Assembly (NCBI GenBank): GCA_008828725.1
Contig: MEHQ01001731.1
Location: 321,063 to 385,062 of the forward strand
Reading direction: 5' to 3'
DNA from: Saccharina japonica
Taxonomy: Eukaryota > Sar > Phaeophyceae > Laminariales > Laminariaceae
Length of the DNA stretch: 64,000 bases
Position numbers and translations under genes: made by a program. Below are positions 53,040-63,183 of this stretch, piece after piece (position 1 is the stretch's first letter; each line of letters begins with the position of its first letter). The notes beneath the pieces are model-generated. The model was not told where the DNA came from. It worked only from the letters and a program-made list of their open reading frames with translations, and did no database searches.

Positions 53040-53429
53040 CACTACTGTATGCTGCTACTCGTACTACTACTGCGCTTGTAGAGCACCCCCCCCCCCTTCC
53101 TCCCATGCCCTGCTCGTCCTTCCCTCCCTCCTTGCTTTTGACAGCTAGCTATACTTCAGCAGTTGTAGTAACACACGCACCTTCTGTATCGCCCCGCCTG
53201 ACCGCCCATCCTCTCCCCCCTCCCCCGTGTACCAGGCGTATCCGTAACTAAACAGAACACCGGCGGTCACTGCACGGCACAGCACAGCGCAGAAGCGACA
53301 GCAGCAGCAACAGCACAGCAGCAGCGTAGGAGGAGCACAAACCACCACAGCTGTAGCGCAGCACAGCAGCAGGAGCACAATCAACAGCAGGAGCACAGCA
53401 AGCGGCAAGAGCACAGGAGGAGGAGCATC
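53040..53429 (+). promoter_or_regulatory. Upstream and leader region of the mitochondrial carrier gene
   Basis: A C-tract at 53088-53099 and a CAG-rich stretch at 53285-53425 run into the ATG. No TATA-like box stands out. Minus-strand and plus-strand ORFs here reflect the CAG composition. The transcription start cannot be placed. Confidence 0.3.
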
Positions 53430-53611
53430 ATGTCGGCACCAAAGCCAGCGTTGACGACGCAGGAGATCTTGGACAAGTCGCTCAAGAGGGCTCTGGGTGG
53501 AGGGTTCGCCGGAGCTCTGGCGATGGGGATCAACGTGGGCACGCTCATGTGGATGCGGACGACCATCAACTTTCAGCTCCGACACGGGGGGGGCACCATG
53601 GACGCTTTCCG
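53430..53611 (+). CDS. Mitochondrial carrier exon 1
   Basis: ATG at 53430 in the context ATCATGTCGG, following a (CAG)n-rich leader. It encodes [20 protein letters not shown], a Gly/Ala-rich helix [20 protein letters not shown], and [20 protein letters not shown], and leaves in phase 2 at CG|GTAATT. The residues at the place of the usual P-x-D-x-x-K kink are TLMWMR, so helix 1 lacks the proline. Confidence 0.88.
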
Positions 53612-56600
53612 GTAATTTACCCCAACCACTTATTCACAGCAAGCAGTAGTTGCGGTACTGGACTGCTGTACACGTGGTTAACGTCCTCGGTCGCTTCGCC
53701 CCCTCGGTGTTGCCTCATTATAAAGCAAAAAATAATGCAGTGGGGTACCCGACTTAAGAGCCCCTCGCAACGGGTCAAAATACCGCTCTTACCTCCCCAC
53801 CCCTCGTATCCCCGTTTAAGAGCGATGTATATATGGGTTCTTATCTCGGGATAAGAGCAAACTCTATTGTAAATCGGGAACTACAGTATATCTGTTTAAG
53901 AGCGCAAAAGCTCCTATTAATAACACTTTCAGAACTGCTAAACTCATCCCACACTGATTCCAAGTAGTTTGTCGCCAAAAACATGGGACCGGTTCTTAGG
54001 GTCGTTCTTATCGAGCAACTTTTTTCCAAAATTTCCAAATATTTTTTTCGCGCAATTTTTAGGACTTCCATATTTTCCAAAAATAATTTCCAAATTTTGG
54101 AATGCGAAGCCTTCCAAATATTTTGCCCTCTGTAAAAATTCCAAATTTCCAAATAAGTCCTGTTTTTTCTCGATTTTCCTTTTTTTTTTGGAAAATTTAT
54201 TTGGAAATTTTGGAAAAAAGTTGCTCGATAAGAACGACCCTTAAGGGGCTAAGGCGGGAAAAATCGGGGCGAAACCTGGCTATTAATTTCATGTTCAAGT
54301 TGAAACTTCGTTCAAGCGGATCAGGTTCCAGCGACATACAGCGACATACGGCATGCATGTGGTGGGTCACAGCAGTTGTGTTACATCGAGTTGCCGTGAG
54401 TTAGATAACGGGTGCAATACAAGAAGAAAAAAAACGCTCCGTCCGCTCACACGCCAGCACATTGTCATGCATTCAGATTCCGTACGACCGATTCGGTTTT
54501 TTTTTTGCTTCCGCGGCTTCCGTGGTCTCAGGCTCCCCTCCGTGGAACGCAGGGGTAGACACACATTGATAGCGAATATTTTCGGAGGTTTAGCGCTTGG
54601 CGCCTAAAGCTGACCCTCCGCCCCGACCTCTAACCTTAGCCCGGAGCCTATGCCAGGGTGGTCAGTGCTTGGATGCTGTGCTTGGTAAGACTCTAGGTTG
54701 ACTCGGCCGGCTTAGATGCTGTGCTTAGAAAGACGATATAGGTTTAGTTGGCCGGCTCGGGATGCTGTGGCTTGGGAAACACTCTCGGTTTGATTGAGCC
54801 GCATATAATATACCCTTACTCGTAGCCAATTAGAGTGCCTATATAGCTACCCCGAGGAAGATTCACGCAAGCTTCTTTACACATACATGATCTAACCATA
54901 CCCCTCCCTGTTGGTTCGTTCACTACTACTGGCGGAACGATAGTGTACAGAAAACAAAGGGACTGGGAAATAACACGAATTACTGTAATGTAAAACGACT
55001 GCACCGTAGAAGACAAAAACATAAAAAATAACACAGCAGCACTGACTGCCTGTACGACCTCTTACCAGGCAGGGTTATGTATACCGCTGTATGTACAGCA
55101 GTTACGCTTCCTCTTTACAAATTTACGGACAGCTTGGAACGCTTGGAATCTGTGCGCGTGTTTTTTTTTCTAAATATCCAATCACAGCACCACTTTTTCA
55201 GGCAAATAATTTTACGTTCGTTCCGTTCCAATGCCCGCTAAGTGAAGTTAAGACACGCCCTCTCAGTACATGGAAAATTGTTGTTTCACACACACAGGGT
55301 GATGTACTATGGCCGTCCTGCACCAGATTATCATAGAAACACAATAATATCGATTCAACTGCCGTCAACTGTGGCATGTGAAGGTTGGAGGGTCTGGCGT
55401 GTTGTGCTTGATCGAGCTTCCACCAGTAGTAGTGGACGAACCAACAGGGAGGGGTATGGTTAGATCATGTGTAAGAAGCTTGCGTGAATCTTCCTCGGGG
55501 TAGCTATATAGGCACTCTAATTGGGTACGAGTAAGGGTATATTATATGCGGCTCAATCAAACCGAGAGTGTTTCCCAAGCCACAGCATCCCGAGCCGGCC
55601 AACTAAACCTATATCGTCTTTCTAAGCACAGCATCTAAGCCGGCCGAGTCAACCTAGAGTCTTACCAAGCACAGCATCCAAGCACTGACCACCCTGGCAT
55701 AGGGTTCGGGCTAAGGTTAGAGGTCGGGGCGAAGGGTCAGCTTTAGGCGCCAAACGCTAAACCTCCGAAAATATTCGCTATCCTCGCATCGCTCACCGCT
55801 GCTGTTGTAAGACTTGGTGAGACACAAAAAGTGTCTCCTTGCAGACCGGCCTTCCAAGCCTATACCATTACACCACCCGCCGCGCTGCCTGGGGTATGTT
55901 GGCAGACCGCTGTGAGAGAGAGAGCAGCGATTGCCGAGAGCAGCGATTGCCGCGCCATTTGTTTATAATCGGGAGTCTCTCCTCTCACTGTTGCGGAGTC
56001 GTTACATACCCGAGTTCAGATAAAATGGACAAGAACGAACAAAATCGCCCTTATCTGTACAATTTCCGTGCTGAGAAAAAAATAAACGCGTATTCTCTTA
56101 AATGGGGTACCCCATTGCTGTGCCATTATTTTACCGGTAATATCTTACTGATACCAGCAGTATCTTCGTTTTTTAATATCATATCATACGTACGTACGTA
56201 TACGTTTTCTGTACTGGACGTATACAAACATAGCAGTACCATGCAGGGCATTAATTAGTGGGTCGGGGTCTGTTGCGCGCAGCGCAACAGGCGACTCAAG
56301 GAGTGTTGCGCGCACCGCAACACGCCTGAGGCGCGTGTTGCGCGCCGCAGGCGCCGCAAGCCCCGACCACCCCCCCCCCCCCCCCTACCATGTACCAGTA
56401 CCTGGTATCAGGTATGCACAATGTGGCAACAATATAAACGCATGTATCAGGGGCGTCCAGAAAAAAGAGAAAACGACGCACCACACCCCCAGAGGTCGGA
56501 ATAGAAAACCGTTGCAACCGTTGTGATCACATGGTGAAAAAAAAAAAAACCGATTGTATCGGGGGCGTCCAGAAAAAAGAGAAAACGACGCACCACACCC

Positions 56601-59600
56601 CCAGAGGTCGGAATAGAAAACCGTTGCAACCGTTGTGATCACATGGTGAAATAAGAAAATGGAAAAAATATACCTGGTATATCCTTATTTTCATTTTATT
56701 CACTTGGTTTTAGTAACTCCCCCCCCCCCCCCCTACAACACAACAAATTCTGTGAGATGTCGAAAAAAAAAAATCGACCACCCTCGCATGTATGTGTATT
56801 TTTTGGGGGGTACTGCTGTAGTACGTAAGCAAACTACGGCAATGCGAACTTGGCACGATTAATACTCGTAGTTTATATTTTTGATTCGATCAACTGGCTG
56901 GGTGCTGTCAAAGCGATCGATCGTTTTGCTTTTGTTCAAATAACGATAGCATATACCATCATGGTACATAGTTGGTTGTATTTAAGTAATTTCGCATAAC
57001 AGGGACACTATTTACTATGTTGTTCAACAAGACAAAAGCAACTCGTGATTTTTTCACGTATGATACTCCTGTATTGGCCGGGGGTCGATATGTACCGCGT
57101 TTCCGTTTCCGTCAATATGAGTATCAGCCACTCAATCAGTCGAACTCACAGCTTCCGCCTTTTTTGTAAGAATTTTCAAGAAACTTGTTAGAATTTTTCT
57201 GCTGGCAGTTAACTCACCACAACGAGCAGTCAGCGGCTATAATGTAGAAGCGGCGGCGAGGGTAACTTCAACTTCCAACATTTTTTTTTTCTCGGATATT
57301 TTATCATTGGTGATGGTACCTGGTAAGCTCTCGTACTGGCAGCAGCAACAGCAACAACAGCAACAACAGCAGCAAGCAGCAAGCAGCGGTTTTGCATATC
57401 GCATGCATAATCGCTCCTACGTATGTATGTACTCAATACCAGTGCGCGATCTACCGTTATGTTGTTGTTACAAGCAGTGCACTCCATCCCATTTATTAGC
57501 TTCGCCCTTCTTTTCTCTCTTCCTCTTTATTAGTCGTAACTCAGATCCGGGGTCACTAAGTAGGCTCTTCTCCCCCCCTCCCCACTACGGTACGTGCCTT
57601 GCATTTTTATCGCGAGAAGGTTTCAGCACTTTCTTTCCCTCGTCGACTTGCGTCGGATTCCGCCTACCCACGCCACGAAGGCGCTCTCCGCAATTGTTTC
57701 CTTTTTATTTTTTTAAATAAAGTCAAAATCTCACCACGGTGGGATTCGAACTTGGGTACCAATGCTAGTAGCCTTTGAAGCTGACCACTAGTAATAGTCT
57801 GCAGAACAACCTATTACCGGGGATCATACATAAATACATAGTAAATAGGGCCTACGGTACACAAAAAAAAAGTCATGATTCCCTTTTTTTACTAACAATA
57901 CTTGGTCCTATTTACTATGGTCCACCGGACAGACCATCTACTACTACTACAGCAGCTGGATCGTCGATTCCCACTTGATGATCTAGATATTTCAGGGCAG
58001 ATAGATCCCTGATTTTTATGATCTGTATGATCTGTATGATCTGTATGATCTAGCTCATTTTGCCGGGTGGGAACCGTGTAGCCTTCATGATCTATAGGAC
58101 ATGTTTCCTGGGTTTGGATCTGTACTACTGCGCAAGATCCTGCACAATACCAGGTATATCTTAACGGCAAGATATAGGAGGTATTGGCTGATTGCTGCTT
58201 CTATTGTCGTGAGTACAGATCATGCTCAGCATCTCATAACGGCAGGATATAGGAACTAGATGATCTACTGTAGATAAATAGATCATGATCTGTCTGTCGG
58301 AGGTGTGAAAGCTCTCCTGCTCATACGCTAGTGATTGATTGCTTGCTTCTATTCGTCGTGAGTAAATAAGCAGACGAACGTCGATCAGTACGTATACTCG
58401 TGTGTGGCTATATATGAGTTTTGCCAGAGCTCACGCTTCAGTTGCTACTACTGCTGCTGTAGTACAATAGTTGGGTGGCGAAATATGCCAACGAACTGCG
58501 CCCTTATTTAGGGCCCATATTAACGAGCATAAAATAAATTCAATTTGGAAAAAATAAAAATAAAAATTCGCTTTTCATTGGTCAACACACGCACCAGCAC
58601 CCCCCGCAAGATCCTAATCTTTGGTGCTGGTGCGCGTGTTGACCAATGAAAAGCGTATTTGATTTTTTTTTTTTTCCAAATTGATTTTTTTTTTCTTCGT
58701 TAAAACGGGCCCTTACTGTTCGACGCGAGTCGACGAGGAAAGAAAGGACTGCAATGAAGTCTTCTTGCGATAGAAAAAGCAAGGCACGAACCGCGTAGTG
58801 GGGAGGGAGGGGGGAGGAGAGCCTGCTGTGTACCCCCGGATCTGATTTACGACTACAGTATATAGGAGGGAGATGAAAAAAAGGGCAAACATGATAAGTA
58901 CGAAGAACAAACAAATACTTATATAGAGAAAATGAAATATATGTACCTGGTACCTGGTATATACCTGGTACGTGTATTACCGTATATACTGTATTCAAGA
59001 CAACGCCCCCTGGGATGAATTTCCGAGCCGATTTTTTTCCGAAACATGGCAGGCGGGGGCAGGCGGGGGACACATGCCAACGAAAGTGGTGACTTTGGAA
59101 ATATATCTCGTGGGGGATCTTTCCATAATATATAGACGCATGCATGCATCGCTCGTCGTTTCCACTCTCCCCAGTGTCGAGATGATTGGCTCCGATGTTT
59201 GTCAAGAGGGGGTGTGTTATCTTTATCACCCCCGGGTGGTAATACGGTAGGCTTTTTTCAGTGAAAACACACACGTACGTCGAGCTACAAACGCGCCACA
59301 GTCAGATACCAAGATAGACGCAGAACTCCGCACAGCAGTAGTACCGCACACAACCATCACTACGGTAGCTAAAATACCCTGCCAGGTAATTCCTATCGAA
59401 CTAAAACCTACCTAATCGGCGGCTTACACTCAGCCAACCCACATCCCTAGTACCAACCAGCCTCTCGTTGCGCGGAAAGCGTCAAGGGCCCGGTAGATAG
59501 CATAGATAGCTACTCATAATTATGTCTTCCATTCATTTTGTTTTTGGCACGTATTGCCCTGGAATGCCTGACACAACTCATCAGGGTGGGCTAGTGTTAT

Positions 59601-62600
59601 GGCATTTTTGCTCTTGGGAAGGCCTGTCAAGGTCCAGGATAAGGTAGATATACGGGAGGGGCCAACAACACCTGCACCAACACAACCAACAACAACAACG
59701 ACAACAGCGCCGGCAATACATACGACAGTCACTCACCTACCCTACCCTACCCTACCCTACCCTACCCCCAACCTCCCCGTCTACCCTACCCCCAACCTCC
59801 CCGTTTTCCTGTTCCCGCAGCACGCTGTACAGCCAGGGAGGGATCGGGCGTTTCTACCGAGGGGTGGGGCCGGCGCTAATCCAGGGTCCGATGTCACGGT
59901 TTGGTGACACGGCGGCTAACACGGGAGTTTTGGCTCTGATGGACTCGTACGATTCTACCAAGAACCTGCCCGTGGGCGCAAAGACGCTCTGCGCCTCGGT
60001 AGCGGCGGCTTTGTGGCGAATCTTCCTCATGCCGTGAGTGAGAAAGAGCAGGTTTTCATGTGAAGTATTGGCATGTCTGTGTGGGTTGTGTTGTGGCCAT
60101 GATTTGTTTGAGTGTGTATATGTGGTTTGTGTGTGTTTGTGTATCCATGAATTGTGCACTGTTTCCATGAGTTGTGCGTGATTGTGTGTCCACTATTTGT
60201 GCGTGTTTGTGCGTAGATGATTTGTGTGTGTTTGTCCACCATATATGTGTGTGTGTGTTTTTTGCACGATATTCGTGTTCATGTGTGTGTTATGTATTCA
60301 TGGTTTTTGTGTTTGTGTGTCCATGATTTGTGTGTGTTTATGTATCCATGCTATTTGTATCTTTGTGTAGTGTGTGCCCATGGTTTATTTATGTGGTTTT
60401 TGTGTGTACATGATTTTGTGCGTGTTTTATGTGTCCATGATTTGTGTGTATTGTGTGTCCCCACGATTTGCGGTGAATCTTCCTGATGCCGTGAGTGGCA
60501 AGACCCTGGGCGCCCCGTTCGTACGTTCGATGGCGGCGCCTGCGTAATAAACAGGGCTCTTCACGTGACCCGACCCGCGTGTGGTGATCGGCGTGTTGTG
60601 TGACTGCATCGTGCGGTGATTGGTGTACTGTATGCTGTATGATTGTGTTGTGTTGTGATTGGCGTGTCCTGATTGGCGTGTTGTGTGGCCGCGTCGTGCG
60701 GTGACAGGCGTGTTGTGTGACTGACGTGTGTTGATTGGCGGGTTGTGTGACTGCGTCGTCATGTCGTGATTGGCGTTGTGTTACCGCGTCGTGAGGTGAT
60801 TGGTGTGCTGTATGATTGCGCTGTGTGTAGATTGGCGTGTCGTGATTGGCGTGTTGTGTGACTGCGTTGTGCGGTGATTGGCGTGTTGTGTGACTACGTC
60901 GTGTTGTGATTGGCGTGTTGTGTGACCGCGTCGTGCGGTGATTGGTGTGCTGTACTCGATAATTGTGCTGTGTGGTGATTGGCGTATCCTGATTGGCGTA
61001 TTGTGTGACTGCGTCGTGCGGTGATTGGTGTGCTGTATGACTGTATCGCGGGGTGATTTGCGTGTCGTGATCGGCTTGTTGTGTGACTGCGTCGTGCGGT
61101 GATCGGCGTGTTGTGCGGCAGCGTTCGTGTGGTGACTGGCTGGCGTGTGTTGACTGCTTCCGGTGGCGACTGGTGTGCTATGTGCTTGTATCGTTTGGTA
61201 GTTCGCGTGCTGTGTAACCGCGAGTGGTGGGTTGTGTGACTGCGCGTTATGTCGATTGGTGTGCTGTCACTGCGCCGTGTGATGATTGGCGCTATTGTCT
61301 GCTTCGTGTGATATTAATAGTGCGTGTGGGAACTGCATCGTGTGATGATCGGCGTGTTGTGTTTTCGCTGTATTGGGATGCGATGGGATGCAATGTACTG
61401 CGTGTGGTGCGACACCATGCGTTACCATGCTACGGTACGTGATGCTGTGCGATGCAGGCAGGGGTGCTTGAGTTTTTGGACTCTGGTGGTAGTCCTCGTG
61501 CGCGCGCAGACCCTGCCTGTATTATTTTGGGTGATTTTGTCATTCGAGGGCCGTTTTTTTTGTGTGTTGGTGTATTTCTTGTGCTGTGCACGACCGATGC
61601 GATAGTTGTACGTCCTTACGGAGAAAGATCGTTGGCCGATGCCCTCAACCAGCGAGGCGTTTTTTCAACCCCCCCCCCTCCGTGCGCTACCCCTACCCCT
61701 CGTCAGATGAAAGACGTCGGACCGAGCGGCCAAAGGAACGCGTGCAGAGAATAGTAACCGCCCCCCTCCCCTTCCCGTGCCGCTCCCCCTCCCTCCCCTC
61801 CCCTCCGCTCCCTCCGCCTCCCACCTCGCCCTCCTCCCCTCCCCTGCCCCTTCGCGCCTCACCCCTCCCTCCCTCATCCCTCTCCCCTCCTCCCCTCCCC
61901 CTACCCCTCCTCCCCTGCGCCTCCCCTCCCCCTCCCGTCCCCTCCCCTCCCCTCGGCCTTCCCTCCCCGTCGCCTCCCTCCCCCTCCCCTCCCCTCCCCT
62001 CCCGCCTCCCTGCCCCTCTCGCCTTCGCTCACCCTCCCCTCCCCTCCCCCTCCCCTTTCCCCTCCCCGTCACCGTCCCTCCCCTCCCTCCCTCCCCTCAC
62101 CTCCCGCTCCGAATATTGTGGCCCCCCCCCTCCCTTTCCCCTCCTCTCCCGCATCCCCTCGGCTGCCCCCCCCCCCGAAAAAAACAAAAACAAAACATCC
62201 GAATGTGGTGCTGGTGTGCTTTTCTTGTCCGGTAAAGCGTGGACACGACGAAAACGATCATGCAGGTGGAGGGCAAGCACGGGTTCCCGGCGCTGGTGAA
62301 GAAGGTTAAGGTGGGGGGACCGACGGTGTTGTACCACGGAGCCTTGGCGGCTTCTTCGGCGACGCTGGTGGGGCACTACCCCTGGTGAGTCAGGGGGTTA
62401 AAAATCGTTTTCTCGCGTTTCCTTGATACATGTTTTCCCTCCCAATTTCGTTTTTTTTCGGTTTTCGGTTTTGGTTTTTCGGTTTTCGTTTTTCGGTTTT
62501 CGAGTTTTGTTGGTTTTTCTATTTTTTTTTTCCTATTTTTTTGTTTTCCGATATTTTTGGTTTCCGATATTTTTGGTTTCGTTGTTTTATTGTTTCTCCT

Positions 62601-63183
62601 TATTTTATTTTATTTTATTTTTTTGTTATGACGTGGGTTTGGTCAAGATGATTTAATAAAAAGTAAATACCTGGAAGCGAACAGTGGCGTACGGGGTAGG
62701 TAGCCTGGACGCTGGTGGGGTTTACTACTCCTGGTGAGCCAAGAGTCAAAAACCATTTTCGCTTCCCTCCTCTCTACTAAAATTTCGTGATTCTGTACTG
62801 GTAGATCAGTTCTAATGTTTTTGATTTTTCGTTTTTCGATTTTCGTATTTCATTGTTCTTCGATTATCAATTTTCGGTATTTGATTTCGTTTTCGTTTTC
62901 GTTGGGTGCAAAGAACGCTTCAGTTTTGAAGAGAAGACATCAACGACAACCTTGGTATAAGTTTCACACCCTCCCCATTCCGTCGGCCCATCCGTGCTTG
63001 TGTCCGTGTGCCCGTGCGCGTGCCCGTGGCAGGTTCTTCACGTACAACTACCTCCAGGAGGCGTTCCCGAAGCAGGACACCACGATCAAGAAGCTGGGCC
63101 GTAACGCCATCATCGGCTTCTGCTCCTCCGTCGTGTCGGACACGTGCTCCAACTCCATCCGCGTCGTCAAGGTTTACAAGCAG
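53430..63183 (+). CDS. Mitochondrial carrier family protein (four exons, 3' end beyond window)
   Basis: Exons 53430-53611, 59821-60033, 62238-62384 and 63033-63183 join in phases 2, 2, 2 to an uninterrupted 231 residues. Known: mitochondrial carriers have three repeats of about 100 residues, each with a PxDxxKxRxQ signature, in the inner membrane, and are about 300 residues long. Seen: repeat 2 has the canonical [10 protein letters not shown], and [14 protein letters not shown] matches the G-x-x-x-x-Y-R-G-x-x-P segment. In repeat 1 the signature is replaced by [12 protein letters not shown], and in repeat 3 the Pro is Ser ([16 protein letters not shown]). About 60-70 residues are missing at the C-terminus and must lie past 64000. 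The substrate cannot be predicted. Introns of 6.2, 2.2 and 0.65 kb are full of minisatellites and MITEs. Confidence 0.9.
53999..54240. mobile_element. 242-bp hairpin MITE nested in a family T element
   Basis: GGGTCGTTCTTATCGAGCAA ... TTGCTCGATAAGAACGACCC are perfect inverted ends, continued inward by TTTTTTCCAAAATTTCCAAA-type arms. TTA flanks both sides (53996-53998 and 54241-54243). It splits a family T element whose halves are 53925-53998 and 54241-54255. Confidence 0.88.
54568..55782. mobile_element. 1.2-kb element with about 360-bp inverted arms
   Basis: The left arm 54568-54932 and right arm 55423-55782 are inverted copies with few differences (for example GATAGCGAATATTTTCGGAG on the left, its complement on the right). 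The 490-base core 54933-55422 shows no domain I recognise. No clear target duplication was seen directly outside the arms. It lies in intron 1 of the mitochondrial carrier gene. Fold-back type element or a palindromic duplication. Confidence 0.85.
56238..56365. repeat. GC-rich inverted repeats
   Basis: GTTGCGCGCAGCGCAAC is a palindrome followed by GTGTTGCGCGCACCGCAAC, ACGCCTGAGGCGCGTGTTGC and GCGCCGCAGGCGCCGCAAG. Several nested GCGC hairpins occur in an otherwise AT-rich region. Confidence 0.82.
56444..56653. repeat. 114-bp tandem duplication
   Basis: GTATCAGGGGCGTCCAGAAA to GTGATCACATGGTGAAA is repeated with almost no change, separated by a short A-run and CCGATT. The unit has GGTTGCAAC-like inverted parts. 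Confidence 0.93.
57485..57795 (-). mobile_element. tRNA-derived SINE copy
   Basis: The head on the minus strand includes GGTACCCAAGTTCGAATCCC; the body and tail (CATCCCATTTATTA on plus) follow the family pattern. It lies in intron 1 of the mitochondrial carrier gene. Confidence 0.8.
58511..58712. mobile_element. TTA-flanked hairpin MITE, Tourist-like (family G), copy 2
   Basis: Same arms and loop as 22677-22885 (CATTGGTCAACACACGCACC, AAGATCCTAATCTTTGG), again between TTA and TTA. A headless SINE follows at once. Confidence 0.82.
58712..58905 (+). mobile_element. SINE copy, headless
   Basis: It starts at GTTCGACGCGAGTCGACGAGG and carries the body to TTTACGACTACA. It begins right at the end of the TTA-flanked MITE 58511-58712. 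Confidence 0.7.
59738..59768 (+). repeat. (CCCTA)n run before exon 2
   Basis: Six CCCTA pentamers followed by two CCCCAACCTCCCCGT units up to the acceptor at 59819-59820. Pyrimidine-rich, so it may serve splicing. Confidence 0.88.
59821..60033 (+). CDS. Mitochondrial carrier exon 2
   Basis: The acceptor TTCCCGCAG follows (CCCTA)n; the donor is CC|GTGAGTG. It encodes [55 protein letters not shown] and [16 protein letters not shown], that is matrix helix, helix 2, cytosolic loop and helix 3 up to the Pro of the second signature. A broken copy of the 3' end of this exon is found in the next intron at 60471-60497. Confidence 0.9.
60040..60470 (+). repeat. GTGTCCATGATTTGTGTGTG minisatellite
   Basis: Irregular 25-40-base units in the intron after carrier exon 2. 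Confidence 0.85.
60471..60497 (+). pseudogene. Broken copy of carrier exon 2 end with donor
   Basis: GGTGAATCTTCCTGATGCCG, TGAGTG matches the end of exon 2 (GGCGAATCTTCCTCATGCCG, TGAGTG) with two changes. The minisatellite 60040-60470 thus lies between two copies of the exon end. Confidence 0.8.
60575..61330 (+). repeat. 30-bp minisatellite GTGATTGGCGTGTTGTGTGA
   Basis: Units GTGATTGGCGTGTTGTGTGA and CTGCGTCGTGCG over 750 bases, increasingly degenerate to the right. Confidence 0.92.
61758..62160 (+). repeat. CCCCT-rich polypyrimidine tract, 400 bases
   Basis: Nearly pure C/T sequence between 61758 and 62110, upstream of the exon 3 acceptor. The 245-codon Pro/Ser/Leu ORF is its translation. 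Confidence 0.93.
62238..62384 (+). CDS. Mitochondrial carrier exon 3
   Basis: The acceptor GGTAAAG lies downstream of a 400-base C/T tract; the donor is TG|GTGAGTC. It completes the second signature as [13 protein letters not shown] and continues [37 protein letters not shown]. The Y-x-G-x-x-x-x segment is a weakened version of the carrier motif after the matrix helix. Confidence 0.9.
63033..63183 (+). CDS. Mitochondrial carrier exon 4
   Basis: The acceptor is CCCGTGGCAG and the donor CAG|GTGACG, phase 2 in and phase 0 out. It encodes [40 protein letters not shown] and [10 protein letters not shown], that is helix 4, loop and helix 5 with an altered third signature (Ser instead of Pro, basic residues and Gln kept). 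No further exon was recognised in 63184-64000, so the last exon or exons are outside. Confidence 0.88.

Larger units (their letters stand above)
56660..59720. other. Rest of intron 1 of the mitochondrial carrier gene
   Basis: Apart from the SINEs, MITEs and the CAG run listed, it holds ATCTGTATG repeats at 58018-58050 and C-tracts. ORFs on the minus strand at 58582-59274 are a chain of SINE and C-rich sequence. No exon of another gene was recognised. Confidence 0.5.

Noticed and set aside
55815-55900. tRNA gene on minus (GGTGGTGTAATGGTATAGGC)
   Set aside because: The D-arm-like part is present, but no B box (GGTTCGANTCC) or acceptor stem follows; at most a tRNA fragment.
59738-59768. Interstitial telomere repeat
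   Set aside because: CCCTA pentamers are not the common CCCTAA or CCCTAAA telomere unit, and only six copies occur next to a splice acceptor.
61562-62299. 245-codon Pro-rich ORF
   Set aside because: Polypyrimidine tract read as protein; its last codons only graze the real carrier exon 3 in another frame.
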